Notes: a model not told the origin generated them from the letters alone. Shown: positions 1-9,456, numbered from the stretch's first letter. The stretch is DNA of 64,000 bases from Natronolimnohabitans innermongolicus JCM 12255 (GCF_000337215.1 NZ_AOHZ01000044.1:2746-66745), one strand, 5' to 3'. Translations and numbers: made by a program.

Positions 1-106
1 GCCGAGGAACAGTCCAATCCCCCTCGAGCGCCACGGGCGACTACCATGGTCCCCGGAATAAGTCTTCTCACCGTTCACGGGTGCGTTCATGGAACGAACC
101 ACAACC

Positions 107-550
107 ATGGATCTAACCAAATACAGAAACAAGCTGGTTGGCAGCGAAGACGAACGAGCAGTATCGCCCGTCATCGGGATCATCCTGATGGTCGCAATTA
201 CCGTCATTCTGGCGGCGGTGATCGCGGCATTCGTGCTGGATATGGGTCCAGATGATCCAGATCCAGCCGCTGCAATTGATGTTGACGAGCAAGGAAATGA
301 AACGGTAGTGGAACTGCAGGGGACCACTGATGGAGATGGAGCTGTAGTTTGGAACGCAACCGACGAATCAGCTATGGATGGCAGTGATAGTAACGAACCA
401 GTGTTAACTACGACTGGTCAAACATACACTGTCAACGAAAGTAATACTACTACTGTCCAAGTAATTGCCTTTAGTGGTGATGAGTCTGAGGAGAATTTAG
501 AGGATTTCGATAACTACGCTATTGCAGAAGAATTCGAATACGAAGCGTAG
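107..550 (+). CDS. Type IV pilin (archaeal PilA-like)
   Basis: Small surface pilin subunit. The N-terminus carries the haloarchaeal class III signal: a short basic leader, then DERAVSPVIG, then a hydrophobic stretch of about 20 residues (IILMVAITVILAAVIAAFVL) that would be cleaved by the prepilin peptidase PibD and form the filament core. The rest is acidic and rich in Asn, Thr and Glu, as expected for an exposed pilin domain in high salt. An ATG at 89 is in frame, but the ATG at 107 gives the usual MDLTKYRNKL-type start. Base composition is clearly more AT-rich than the genes beyond 1.3 kb, which suggests transfer. No pilus assembly ATPase is visible here, so it is an orphan pilin. Confidence 0.85.
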   Translation: MDLTKYRNKLVGSEDERAVSPVIGIILMVAITVILAAVIAAFVLDMGPDDPDPAAAIDVDEQGNETVVELQGTTDGDGAVVWNATDESAMDGSDSNEPVLTTTGQTYTVNESNTTTVQVIAFSGDESEENLEDFDNYAIAEEFEYEA

Positions 551-595
551 TTATTCCTCATAAATTTCATCTTCTTAGTCGAATTAATCAATCTG

Positions 596-781
596 TTATG
601 TGTCTATACTATTAATAAGCTTAAGTCTCCATTCCCCTTCCCCAACGTGCCGGATATGAATATGATGGTCTCCCGCAAGCTCGCCGTTCTCATCGATTAG
701 CCCCTCAACACGCATGTCGTCTTTCGGAAGCGTGATTCCAACCGAGTCGCTGTCCAGTTGTCGAAGTTTGTTCAGCGCCAT
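596..781 (-). CDS. Small haloarchaeal protein, possibly AbrB/SpoVT-like
   Basis: Encodes 61 residues starting MALNKLRQLDSDSVGITLPKD. The segment SVGITLPKDDMRVEGL resembles the first beta-hairpin of an AbrB/SpoVT swapped-hairpin DNA-binding domain (antitoxin-like), but this is a judgement by eye and the family is not certain. The ATG at 781 is chosen because the upstream extension to 835 looks non-coding. No toxin partner is seen next to it. It is low in GC like the pilin, lies convergent to it with a 45-bp gap, and could belong to the same acquired segment. Confidence 0.55.
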   Translation of the reverse strand: MALNKLRQLDSDSVGITLPKDDMRVEGLIDENGELAGDHHIHIRHVGEGEWRLKLINSIDT

Positions 782-857
782 ACTCGGCGGGCAACCCCAC
801 TTCTCATAAAACTTGGTGAACCTATAGTATCCCAAGGTGTTCCGGTGGTTTCCCTGA

Positions 858-1255
<398 letters not shown>

Positions 1256-1289
1256 TCACGCGAACGAAACCGTGGAATGTAGTTAACAG

Positions 1290-2126
1290 TTACTCTCCGT
1301 CGCGCTCGAGCGAGCCGTTCTCACCCGGCTCGAAAAACGCGGCCATCTTCGTCTCGGCGCGCGCTTTTCGACGCTTTCGCTCGGCGATCGAAATTTCCTC
1401 GACGCCGTCAGGGACCGATCGGTCGTACGACTCGTAGTAGCCCTCGGTGACGACCCAGTCGTTGTAGTAGTCGGGTCGCACGTCGCGGATCAGCGTCAGG
1501 GCGACGTCGGCGCCGTTGCCGGCATTGACGATCGCCTGATGGTTCTGACTCGTGATCCGGCCCGCGGCGTACACGCCGTCGCAGTCGGTCCGTCCATCTT
1601 CGTCGGTCGGAACGACCATCACCGGACCCGGCTCTTCGGGTTCGCGCGTGAGATCGAGAGCCTCGAGAAACGCGGTGCGTGCCCAGGAGGCGACGATCAC
1701 GCGCTCGGCCCGGACGGACCGGGCGTCGGTCTCGAGGACGAACCCGTCGTCGCCGTCAGTCTCGCCGCTGGAGGGTGCCCGTCGAACCGTCTCGACGCCC
1801 TCGCGGTGGGCCGTACAGCCGACTTCGCGGACGTGTTCGCGAGCCAGTTCGAGAAACTGCGTCGGCTGGATTCCGAACGGGAAGCCGAGGTAGTTCTCGA
1901 GGTGGGCCGACTTCAACAGGGAGGCGCGGTCGTGTTCGAACAGGATCGTCTCGAGGTCGGCGCGGGCGGTAAAGACGGCGGCCGAGCAGCCGGCGGGGCC
2001 GCCGCCGACGACGGCGACGTCGTACGCGGGTGGCGTATCGGTCGCGGTCTCGTCGCTCGTTTCAGTTGCTGTCGATGCGTCGGTCGCTGTCGGTGTCGAA
2101 TCGGTATCGGTATCGGTCGTCGTCAT
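1290..2126 (-). CDS. FAD-dependent oxidoreductase, thioredoxin-reductase-like
   Basis: Protein of 278 residues with a Thr/Asp-rich N-terminus, then the Rossmann FAD-binding motif VVGGGPAGCSAA and a C-terminal YAAGRI motif that closes over the flavin. It resembles thioredoxin-reductase-fold flavoproteins but lacks the redox CxxC and the NADPH-binding insert, so it is not a canonical TrxB. Its ATG overlaps the stop of the upstream ABC ATPase as ATGA, making it the last gene of a six-gene unit. A role in modifying or reducing the transported ligand (for example a metal chelate) is an inference from position only. Confidence 0.75.
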   Translation of the reverse strand: MTTTDTDTDSTPTATDASTATETSDETATDTPPAYDVAVVGGGPAGCSAAVFTARADLETILFEHDRASLLKSAHLENYLGFPFGIQPTQFLELAREHVREVGCTAHREGVETVRRAPSSGETDGDDGFVLETDARSVRAERVIVASWARTAFLEALDLTREPEEPGPVMVVPTDEDGRTDCDGVYAAGRITSQNHQAIVNAGNGADVALTLIRDVRPDYYNDWVVTEGYYESYDRSVPDGVEEISIAERKRRKARAETKMAAFFEPGENGSLERDGE

Positions 2127-4138
2127 CGGAGTAGCTGTGGCGGAGGGTCGTCGGTCGGGTCGTCGATTCGGCCGGTCGCGGCCGCGAGCAGTCGCTCGGT
2201 GTACGCTGCGTCCGGTTCGGTACAGAGTCGCCCCGCGGCGCCGGATTCGACGAGTCGCCCGTCTCGCATGACGACGATGCGGTCGGCGAGGTGGCGGACG
2301 ACGCCGAGGTCGTGGCTCACGAGAACGAACGCACAATCCAGTCGGTCCTGCAATTCGAGCAGCAGGTTACACACCTGCGCGCGAACGGAGACGTCGAGGG
2401 CAGCCGTCGGCTCGTCGAGGACGACCAGCGACGGCTCGAGGGCGATCGCTCGCGCGAGGGCGACGCGCTGGCACTGCCCGCCGGAGAGTTCGTGCGGGCG
2501 CCGATCGGCGTGGCGGTCGTCGAGCCCGACAAGCGAGAGCAGATCCGAGACGCGCTCGCGGCGACGGTCGCGGTTCCAGCCGGCCTCGAGTAACGGTTCG
2601 GCGACGGCGGTTCGGACGCGCTGACGCGGATCGAGACTCGAGCGCGGGTGCTGGAACAGTCGGCCGACGGCGGCGAGTCGGTCGCGCGAGCGGTCGGCGA
2701 CCGCTCCGACGGGAGCGCCCTCGAGGACGACCTCGCCGGACGTGGGCGACTCGAGACCGGTCACGAGATCGATCACGGTCGACTTGCCGGCGCCGCTCTC
2801 GCCGACGATGCCGAGGGTTTCGCCGCGTCGGACGGCGAGTGAGACGTCCGCGACGGCGGTTGCGTATCGGTCGCGTCCGCGCAGGCGTGCGAGCCACGAG
2901 TCGTCGATTGGGTACCGCTTCGAGACGCGGCGCAACTCGAGTAGCGGGTCGTCGTCTCCGGCCGACTCGCCGCCGTCGGCGCTCGTGATCGCGTTCGCGT
3001 CCGTCTCCGGTTCACATGTCGCGTCCGTTTCGCCGCGGGAGTCGGACCCGTTTCGAGTCCGCGCTGGCGACGGGTTCGGTTCGCCGAGCGCCGCGTCGGG
3101 CTCGCGGGTGTCGACCGCCTCGAGTTCGCCACAGCGAACGCGTCCGTCGCCGTCGTCGACCGTCGGCGGCGCGGTCGTTCGGCAGGTTTCGGTCGCGTGC
3201 GGACAGCGGGACGCGAACGAACAGCCCGTCCGCTCTGCGGTCGGATCCGGGACCGAGCCGTCGATCGTCGGCAACCGCTCGCCGGGTGCGGCGTTCTCGA
3301 GTCGGCAAGCGAGCAGCGATCGGGTGTAGGGATGGCGCGGCGCGGTGAGGACTCGGTCGGCGGGCCCCGACTCCATCAGTTCGCCGGCGTAGGCCACCGC
3401 GACGCGGTCACAGCGCTCGCCGACGAGTCCCAGGTCGTGGCTGACGAGCAGGGCCGCCAGATCGCGTTCGTCGACGAGGGACTCGAGCAGGTCGAGGACG
3501 GCGGCGCGAGTCGTCGCGTCGAGGGCCGTCGTCGGCTCGTCGGCGAGCAGCAGATCCGGCTCCGGGGCCAACGCGATCGCGATCGAGACTCGCTGGGCCT
3601 CGCCGCCGCTCAGTTCGTGCGGGTAGCGCTCGAGGTAGCCGGGATCGCCGAGGCCGACTCGCTCGAGGAGTTCGGCCGCTCGTTTCCGGCGCTCGGAAGC
3701 GCCCTCGTGCCAGTCCCAGTCGCGGGGATCGAGTGAGAGTCCGAGCGCCGACCGAACCGATCGATCGTCCGGACGGGCGGCGAGTCGCAACGCTTCCTCG
3801 AGGTGAAAGCCGACGGTACGCGTCGGCGTCAGCGTCGCCGACGGATCCTGAAAGACCGTCGAGAGCCGGGTCGCGCGGATGCGACGGCGGCGCTCGTCAG
3901 CGAGCGCGCGCAGCTCGGCGCCGTCGAAGGAGACCGTCCCCTCGACGCGAGCGTCGTCGCCGTGGAGCCCGGCGATCGCGCGGACCGCGGCGGACTTGCC
4001 ACAGCCGCTCTCGCCGACGAGGCCGACGATTTCGCCGGTGTCGACGGACAGCGAGATCCCGTCGACTGCACGGACCGTCTCGGCGCCGGTCTCGAAGCGA
4101 ACGCGGAGATCCGAGACGTCGAGTAGCGGATCAGTCAC
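2123..4138 (-). CDS. Peptide/nickel-type ABC transporter ATPase, DppD-DppF fusion
   Basis: Two complete ABC ATPase domains in one 671-residue chain, replacing the usual separate D and F subunits. Domain 1 has Walker A GESGCGKS at residues 42-49, signature LSGGEAQRV and Walker B LLLADEPT. It is followed by the oligopeptide-transporter C-terminal module (RHPYTRSLL) with the Cys cluster CSFASRCPHATETC. An acidic linker leads to domain 2 with GESGAGKS, LSGGQCQRV and LVVLDEPT. It energises uptake through the two permeases encoded just upstream, overlapping the preceding gene by 8 nt. The family takes up di/oligopeptides or nickel/metal chelates, and the sequence alone does not separate these. Confidence 0.92.
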   Translation of the reverse strand: MTDPLLDVSDLRVRFETGAETVRAVDGISLSVDTGEIVGLVGESGCGKSAAVRAIAGLHGDDARVEGTVSFDGAELRALADERRRRIRATRLSTVFQDPSATLTPTRTVGFHLEEALRLAARPDDRSVRSALGLSLDPRDWDWHEGASERRKRAAELLERVGLGDPGYLERYPHELSGGEAQRVSIAIALAPEPDLLLADEPTTALDATTRAAVLDLLESLVDERDLAALLVSHDLGLVGERCDRVAVAYAGELMESGPADRVLTAPRHPYTRSLLACRLENAAPGERLPTIDGSVPDPTAERTGCSFASRCPHATETCRTTAPPTVDDGDGRVRCGELEAVDTREPDAALGEPNPSPARTRNGSDSRGETDATCEPETDANAITSADGGESAGDDDPLLELRRVSKRYPIDDSWLARLRGRDRYATAVADVSLAVRRGETLGIVGESGAGKSTVIDLVTGLESPTSGEVVLEGAPVGAVADRSRDRLAAVGRLFQHPRSSLDPRQRVRTAVAEPLLEAGWNRDRRRERVSDLLSLVGLDDRHADRRPHELSGGQCQRVALARAIALEPSLVVLDEPTAALDVSVRAQVCNLLLELQDRLDCAFVLVSHDLGVVRHLADRIVVMRDGRLVESGAAGRLCTEPDAAYTERLLAAATGRIDDPTDDPPPQLLR

Positions 4139-5045
4139 GGGTCACCTCCGTCTGCCCGCCGCGCTCGGTGCGGTCGTTCGGATCGAGGGCGTCTCGCAGG
4201 CCGTCGCCGAGCAAGTTCGTTCCGAGCACCGCGAGGACGATCGCGAGACCGGGCGCGTTGACCAGCCACGAGGCCTCTCGAAGGTGATGACGGCCCGTCG
4301 AGAGCATCGTCCCCCACTCGGGCGTCGGCGGCTGCGCGCCGAGCCCGAGAAAGGAGAGTCCCGCCGCGGCGAGGACGACGCCGCCGAGGTCGAGCGTCGC
4401 CAACACGACGACGGGGCCCGCGACGTTCGGGAGAACGTGTCGGCGTAACACGCGTCGACGCGGCGCCCCGGTCAGCCGCGAGGCCGCGACGAACGGTCGC
4501 TCGCGCAACTCGAGGACGCTCGAGCGAACGATCCTCGCGTATCGGGTCCAGCCGACGACGGCGAGTGCGAGGACGAGGTTGGTGAGGCTCGGCCCGAGGA
4601 TGCCGGCGACGACGAGCGCGAGGACGATACCGGGAAACGCGAGCAAGACGTCGACGACGCGCATCAGCGTCTCGTCCACCCAGCCGCCGCAGTAGCCCGC
4701 GACGAGACCGACGGCGACGCCGATCGTGAGCCGAACTGCGGTGATCAGGACGGCGATGCCGAGCGTGATACGGGCGCCGTAGAGGAGTCTGGTCGCAACG
4801 TCGCGGCCGAGCTGGTCGGTGCCGAGGGGATGAGCGAACGACGGCCCCTGAAGCCGGTTGTCGAGGTGCTGGGCGTTCGGATCGTACGGGGCGAGAATCG
4901 GCCCGACGACCGCGAGGAGGGCGAGCGTAGCCACGACGACCGCGCCGGCGACGGCCGACGGATTCCGACGGAGCGCGCGCACGGTCGGATGGTCGAACCA
5001 CGCCGAAATGCGACCCTCGGAGCCGCGTCTCTCGAGGACGCTCAC
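4131..5045 (-). CDS. ABC transporter permease, DppC/NikC type
   Basis: Integral membrane permease of 304 residues with an N-terminal membrane anchor preceded by VRALRRNPSAVAG, a periplasmic-type loop LAPYDPNAQ, and the EAA-type coupling region near RPFVAASRLTGA that contacts the ATPase. This pattern (N-terminal OppC domain, then BPD_transp_1) fits DppC/NikC. The start is GTG at 5045 and overlaps the stop of the other permease as GTGA. The alternative reading frame over the same DNA is Arg-rich and not real. Confidence 0.9.
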   Translation of the reverse strand: MSVLERRGSEGRISAWFDHPTVRALRRNPSAVAGAVVVATLALLAVVGPILAPYDPNAQHLDNRLQGPSFAHPLGTDQLGRDVATRLLYGARITLGIAVLITAVRLTIGVAVGLVAGYCGGWVDETLMRVVDVLLAFPGIVLALVVAGILGPSLTNLVLALAVVGWTRYARIVRSSVLELRERPFVAASRLTGAPRRRVLRRHVLPNVAGPVVVLATLDLGGVVLAAAGLSFLGLGAQPPTPEWGTMLSTGRHHLREASWLVNAPGLAIVLAVLGTNLLGDGLRDALDPNDRTERGGQTEVTRD

Positions 5046-5983
5046 GCGCCACCACCCCCGATCGAGATGCGCGGATCGAGCCGACGGTAGGCGAGATCCG
5101 TCAGCAGGTTGACCGCGACGAACGTCACGCCGACGAGCAGCGTGACGCCCTGAATAACGGGGAAGTCGCGAGCGAAGACGGCGTCGACCAGCAGCGTTCC
5201 GAGTCCCGGTCGCTGGAAGACGACCTCGACGACAACGGCGCCGCCGAGAACGGCACCCAGCTGGAGTCCGATCATCGTCACGACCGGCAACAGCGCCGTT
5301 CGCAGCGCGTGGGCGACGACGACGCCGCGCTCGGCGAGCCCGCGGGACCGGGCCGCGTCGACGTAGGGCTCCTCGAGCGTCTCGAGCAGCGACGAGCGGA
5401 CGAGTCGAGTGAGGACGGCGGCCATCCCCGTTCCGAGTGTGATCGCCGGGAGCACGAGGTGGGCGAGCGTGCCCGCGCCGTAGACGGGGAAGACGCCGAG
5501 CCTGAGCGCGCCGCCGATGATGAGCAGGTAACCAAGCCAGAAGTTCGGCATCGAGAGTCCGAGCAGGGAGACGATCTGGCTAGCGTAATCGATCCACGTG
5601 TCCCGGTAGACGGCGCTGATGACGCCGGCGGGGAGTGCGATCGCGACGGCGACGAGCACCGACGCGCCGGCGAGTTCGATCGTGTTCGGGAGGTGGGCGA
5701 CCAGAAGGTCGAGGACGTCGCCCTCGCCGTAGTAGGAGCGACCGAGGTCGCCGCGCAATGCGTCGCCGAGCCAGTTTGCGTACTGGACCGGAACGGGATC
5801 GTCGAGCCCCTGTTCGGCGCGGAACTCCCGGACGGTTTCCTCGTCGGGCTGGCGGCCCTGTCGTTCTGCGAGCACCGTCCGTGCGGGGTCGCCCGGCGTC
5901 AGATGGATCAGCCCGTAGGTGAGGACGGTGACGCCGAACAGGACGACGGTCGAACTCGCGATGCGACGCAGCACGTAGCTCAT
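5042..5983 (-). CDS. ABC transporter permease, DppB/NikB type
   Basis: Permease of 313 residues beginning MSYVLRRIASSTVVLFGVTV, the classic DppB/NikB start, followed by LIHLTPGDPA and the EQGLDDPVPVQYANWLGDALRGDLGRS segment typical of this subunit. Five or six membrane helices follow, with the coupling loop near EEPYVDAARSRGL. The ATG at 5983 overlaps the stop of the methyltransferase gene by 4 nt. It pairs with the DppC-like permease to form the channel. Confidence 0.92.
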   Translation of the reverse strand: MSYVLRRIASSTVVLFGVTVLTYGLIHLTPGDPARTVLAERQGRQPDEETVREFRAEQGLDDPVPVQYANWLGDALRGDLGRSYYGEGDVLDLLVAHLPNTIELAGASVLVAVAIALPAGVISAVYRDTWIDYASQIVSLLGLSMPNFWLGYLLIIGGALRLGVFPVYGAGTLAHLVLPAITLGTGMAAVLTRLVRSSLLETLEEPYVDAARSRGLAERGVVVAHALRTALLPVVTMIGLQLGAVLGGAVVVEVVFQRPGLGTLLVDAVFARDFPVIQGVTLLVGVTFVAVNLLTDLAYRRLDPRISIGGGGA

Positions 5984-6942
5984 GGTGGCTCCGTCTCCCC
6001 TCGGTTCGGTCGGCTGCCGAGCGGTTCGGCTTCGCACTCGCCGTCTCGGTTGTTGGGGCGGTGCCAGACGACGATCCCGGCCGGGATCGAGTACTGGTAC
6101 CGAACGCCCTCGGGCGTCGTCTCGAGCAGCGGCTCCAGCCGCTCGCCGAGGGCCTCGCGTGTCTCGGGCGCCGCGTTGGGGGCGAGTCGATCGGCGACCG
6201 CCCGAGGCGTCTCGGCCTCGTGACACCGGATGGCATCGTCGACGACACAGCGTGGATTCGAACCGGAACCGAGCCGATCGAGGACGCCCGCCACGTACAG
6301 CGCTCTCGGGATCGGATCGGACGGCTCCCCGTCGCGAATGTCCGCGAGCAGGCGCGCGTGGGGCGGTGCCACTCCGAGGCTGTCGACGACGACGAGCGTC
6401 CGGTCGGTCGCCGCGACGAGCGCGGACAGTGCAGCCTCGAGGTCGGACTGTGAGTACGTCGTCCACGCGGTAAGGACGAGGTCGTGGCGCTCGACGTCGA
6501 CCTCGGGCCAGCGGCCGTGGCGGAACGCGACCGTGCCGCGTCGGTCGGCGGCGAGGGACTCGCGCACCCACTCGAGCATCGACCGCGAGTAGTCGACGGC
6601 GGTCACGCGGTCGACAGTCGCCGCGAGCCGGCGCGTGTACCGACCGGTTCCGGGCCCGACCTCGAGGGCCGACGCCGATCGCTCGGCCGCGCGGCGGATG
6701 ATCGTCCACCCTTCCGGTGCCGTCCGGTCCGGAAATCGCTCGCCGTAGTGTCGCGCGTTGGCCCGCCAGTACTCGCGGTCGTCGTCAGGAGTCCAACAGC
6801 CGAGGTCGCCGTTCGCGGCGAGCCGACGCCAGGCGCCGGCGTAGTCGAGGGGCGGCCGCTCGGCGAGACGCAGACGATCCTGATCGTCGCCGCGCTGGCT
6901 GGTCTTCGGTGGTCGCTGCGTTCGGCGCACTCGAGTCATCAC
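5980..6942 (-). CDS. Class I SAM-dependent methyltransferase within the ABC operon
   Basis: The Rossmann methyltransferase motif I is clear (ALEVGPGTGRYTRRL, residues about 92-106), followed by an acidic motif II (VTAVDYSRSMLEWV) and a motif near DLVLTAWTTY. It is 320 residues from the GTG at 6942, which overlaps the substrate-binding-protein stop as GTGA; an ATG at 6939 is the alternative. It lies between the binding protein and the permeases and overlaps both neighbours, so it is very likely co-translated with the importer. Substrate unknown; a small-molecule ligand of the transporter or a metallophore is an inference. Confidence 0.82.
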   Translation of the reverse strand: MMTRVRRTQRPPKTSQRGDDQDRLRLAERPPLDYAGAWRRLAANGDLGCWTPDDDREYWRANARHYGERFPDRTAPEGWTIIRRAAERSASALEVGPGTGRYTRRLAATVDRVTAVDYSRSMLEWVRESLAADRRGTVAFRHGRWPEVDVERHDLVLTAWTTYSQSDLEAALSALVAATDRTLVVVDSLGVAPPHARLLADIRDGEPSDPIPRALYVAGVLDRLGSGSNPRCVVDDAIRCHEAETPRAVADRLAPNAAPETREALGERLEPLLETTPEGVRYQYSIPAGIVVWHRPNNRDGECEAEPLGSRPNRGETEPP

Positions 6943-8465
6943 TCGTCGAGACGGTCGAGTTCGGTGAAGTCGGTCATCGCACTGACGGGGTGAAGCGTCG
7001 GGCCCGTGAGCTCGGTCTCGTGGGCGACGACGTACTCGAGGTAGTACAGCGGCAGGACGACGCCGGCCTCGACGACGCGTTCCTGTACCTCACCGTAGAG
7101 CTCGCGTTTCGCCTCGAGGCCGTCGGCTCGATACCCCTCCTCGATGAGTTCGTCGACCTCCGAGCCGAGGTTCATCACGCCGGTTCCCTCCTCCTCGTAG
7201 AGCTGCTTGTTGTCGCTGCCTTCCGAGTGGAACATCGCCCGGACGAGGTAGTCCGCCGCGGCGCTGTTCGACCCCAGGGTGGCGATCGAGACGTGGGCCT
7301 CGCCGTCGGTGAGCGTTTCCATGAACGCCGCCGATTCGACGCTCGTGATCTCGCTGTCGACGCCGATCTCGTCGAAGCGATCCTGCAGGATCTCCGCGAC
7401 GTTCCGGTCGTCGGGCTCGTCGCCGTCGATCAGGATCGAGAGCGTCTCGCCGTCGTAATTCGACTCGTCGACCAGGTCGCGAGCGGCCTCGAGATCGGGG
7501 CCGAACGCCGGGAGCTCGTCGTGGATCGCCCACGGTATCTCCGGCGAGATGGGACCTCGAGCCGGCTCGCCGACCCCCTCGAGAACGCTGTCGACGATCG
7601 TCTCCTGATCGACGGCGTACGCCAGCGCTCGCCGCAGGGTCTCGTCGTCGGTCGGCTCCTTGTAGATGTTGATGGCGCCGAAACACGTCCGCGGCGTCAG
7701 CTGACTGTCGGTCGTCGTCCCCTCGGCTTCTTCGAGTCTCGAAACGGCGCTGCGAGGTGGTTCGAGGGCAACGTCGGCATCTGTCCCCTCGAGGGCCTGG
7801 ACGCGTGTCGTCGGATCGCCCACGACGTCGAGTTGGAGCTCCTCGACGGCCGGAACGACGTCCCAGTGGTCTTCGTAGGGGACGAGCGTGACGTCGTCGC
7901 CGGAACGGTCCTCGAGTCGAAACGGACCGGTGCCGATCGCGGTATCGTCGTCCTCGTCGGTGTCCGAGTGGACGATGCCGAAGTAGTTGTGCGAGATCGT
8001 GCCCGGCAGCGTCGGGAACGGTTCGACCGTTTCGAACTCGACGGTGTGGTCGTCGAGGGCGCTGACGCCGTCGGGTTCGACGTTGATCCAGCCGGTCGCC
8101 TCCCAGTGGTCGATCGTCGCTTCGAACGAGGCGACGACGTCGTCGGCCGTCAGCGCGGCGCCGTTGTGGAAGGTGACGTCCTCGCGAAGGGAGAACTGCC
8201 AGGTCGTCTCGTCGGTTCGCTCCCAGTCGGTCGCGAGCAGCGGCTCGGGTTCCATCTCGGCGCTCGTTCCGACGAGCGGCTCGAAAACCCGCGTGTAGTA
8301 GGGAATCACGCCGCCGTAGACGCCCCACTGACCGTCCTGTGACGTATCGGAGCGAGCGACCGTGATCGATTCGCCGTCCATCGAATCGCCGAGGCAGCCA
8401 GCGAGCGCTCCGAGGCCGACGCCGACACCGGCGAGGACGTGCCGCCGTGAGTAACTCTTCGTCAT
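6939..8465 (-). CDS. ABC transporter substrate-binding lipoprotein, DppA/NikA family
   Basis: Extracytoplasmic solute-binding protein family 5, 508 residues. The N-terminus has a Tat motif (SRRHVL, RR at residues 7-8), a hydrophobic stretch and a lipobox LAGC with the lipid-modified Cys at residue 24, so it should be exported folded and anchored at the outer face of the membrane. Family landmarks include the N-terminal region VFEPLVG, the TADDVVASFE segment and LALAYAVDQETIV-like sequence. It is the first gene of the six-gene unit and would set ligand specificity. Peptide versus nickel or metallophore cannot be decided from motifs. Confidence 0.92.
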   Translation of the reverse strand: MTKSYSRRHVLAGVGVGLGALAGCLGDSMDGESITVARSDTSQDGQWGVYGGVIPYYTRVFEPLVGTSAEMEPEPLLATDWERTDETTWQFSLREDVTFHNGAALTADDVVASFEATIDHWEATGWINVEPDGVSALDDHTVEFETVEPFPTLPGTISHNYFGIVHSDTDEDDDTAIGTGPFRLEDRSGDDVTLVPYEDHWDVVPAVEELQLDVVGDPTTRVQALEGTDADVALEPPRSAVSRLEEAEGTTTDSQLTPRTCFGAINIYKEPTDDETLRRALAYAVDQETIVDSVLEGVGEPARGPISPEIPWAIHDELPAFGPDLEAARDLVDESNYDGETLSILIDGDEPDDRNVAEILQDRFDEIGVDSEITSVESAAFMETLTDGEAHVSIATLGSNSAAADYLVRAMFHSEGSDNKQLYEEEGTGVMNLGSEVDELIEEGYRADGLEAKRELYGEVQERVVEAGVVLPLYYLEYVVAHETELTGPTLHPVSAMTDFTELDRLDE

Positions 8466-8486
8466 GAGTAACTAGGAATTAGGACT

Positions 8487-8510
8487 GTATTAATACATTT
8501 TGCTAACCTA
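8487..8510 (-). promoter_or_regulatory. Promoter of the ABC importer operon with a DtxR/IdeR-like half-site
   Basis: Read on the minus strand, the AT-rich TGTATTAATACA stretch lies 22-33 nt before the ATG at 8465 and fits an archaeal TATA element for a leaderless or short-leader transcript. Directly upstream (8502-8510) is TAGGTTAGC, which equals one half of the DtxR/IdeR operator consensus. The other half is poorly conserved. Confidence 0.5.
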
Positions 8511-8735
8511 GACTCAGAGTTTGTTAAGCAGCTCGAGGGCCGTTCGACGATTCGCACTGCAGTCCGGTCGCGATTCGAACGCCGTCTCCGGCTGAACGCG
8601 GTCATACGACGCCGTTCACGCTCATCGCAAATATACTTGTCTAAGTGCAAGTGTGGTTTATCTACCGGCAGAGAACGACTACTGACAGTCGCTGTACGCG
8701 TCGGAAAAAGTGCGGACGAACGCGGCGTCGGCGGT

Positions 8736-9329
8736 TCAGCTATCGCCCTGATAGGCCGAGAGCGACTGGTCCGTCGTTCCGGTTCGGTGGCGCGTCGCCA
8801 GCCCCGCCAGATGGGGCGCTTCGGGAACGATCAGTTCCTCGCAGGCGGTCTCACAGGCGCCCGTACTCCCCGGGAGACAGAACACCGGCGTATCGACGGC
8901 GATGCCCGCCGTCGCGCGCGAGGCCATCGCGCGGGTCCCGATCTCGTCCCACGAGAGCGATCGAAACAGTTCGCCAAAGCCCGGCAGTTCGCGCTCGAAC
9001 AGCGACGACGTGGCCTCCGGCGAGACGTCGTCGGCCGTCACGCCCGTGCCGCCGGTCGTCACGACGACGTCCACGTCGCGGCGCGCGACCAGTCCGCGGA
9101 CGGCGGTTCGGATCGCGGAGTAGTCGTCGCGCACGAGCAACCGTTCCCGAATTTCGTGCCCCTCCGCCTCGAAACACTCCTGAATCGTATCCCCGCCCGG
9201 ATCGTCCGGGTCCGCCTCGTCGGCCTGTGCGCGCGAACTCGAGACCGTTACGATGGCGACGTACAGCGGCTCGATGATATCGTGTCCGTGATCGTCGGTA
9301 CTCCGGCGGTCGTCGCGGTCGGATGTCAT
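8736..9329 (-). CDS. moaB: Molybdenum cofactor biosynthesis protein MoaB/MogA family
   Basis: Protein of 197 residues with the MoCF-biosynthesis fold: YVAIVTVSSSR at the start, the molybdopterin-binding signature TTGGTGVTADDVSPEA, and the C-terminal FCLPGSTGACETACEE loop. It would adenylylate molybdopterin before metal insertion, for molybdo- or tungsto-enzymes such as the aldehyde:ferredoxin oxidoreductase at 37.5 kb. The ATG at 9329 is chosen because the upstream frame is Arg/Ala-rich and the family starts about there. Confidence 0.9.
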   Translation of the reverse strand: MTSDRDDRRSTDDHGHDIIEPLYVAIVTVSSSRAQADEADPDDPGGDTIQECFEAEGHEIRERLLVRDDYSAIRTAVRGLVARRDVDVVVTTGGTGVTADDVSPEATSSLFERELPGFGELFRSLSWDEIGTRAMASRATAGIAVDTPVFCLPGSTGACETACEELIVPEAPHLAGLATRHRTGTTDQSLSAYQGDS

Positions 9330-9456
9330 GTGTGTACGTCCACACCGGCGGGCGATAATAGTGCCCCCGCCTGCAGCGCTCGCGCGTTCGGCGATGCGGG
9401 AGGACGTCGCCGCCAGCGGGGACACCGACACGGCACTCCGGACGCAACTGCCGTGC

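Noticed and set aside
1539-2624. Long plus-strand frames over the oxidoreductase and ABC ATPase genes
   Set aside because: Arg/Ser-rich shadow frames antisense to clearly conserved proteins.
8462-8650. Minus-strand 62-codon frame upstream of the importer operon
   Set aside because: Covers the promoter region of the operon, has an atypical composition and no recognisable features.
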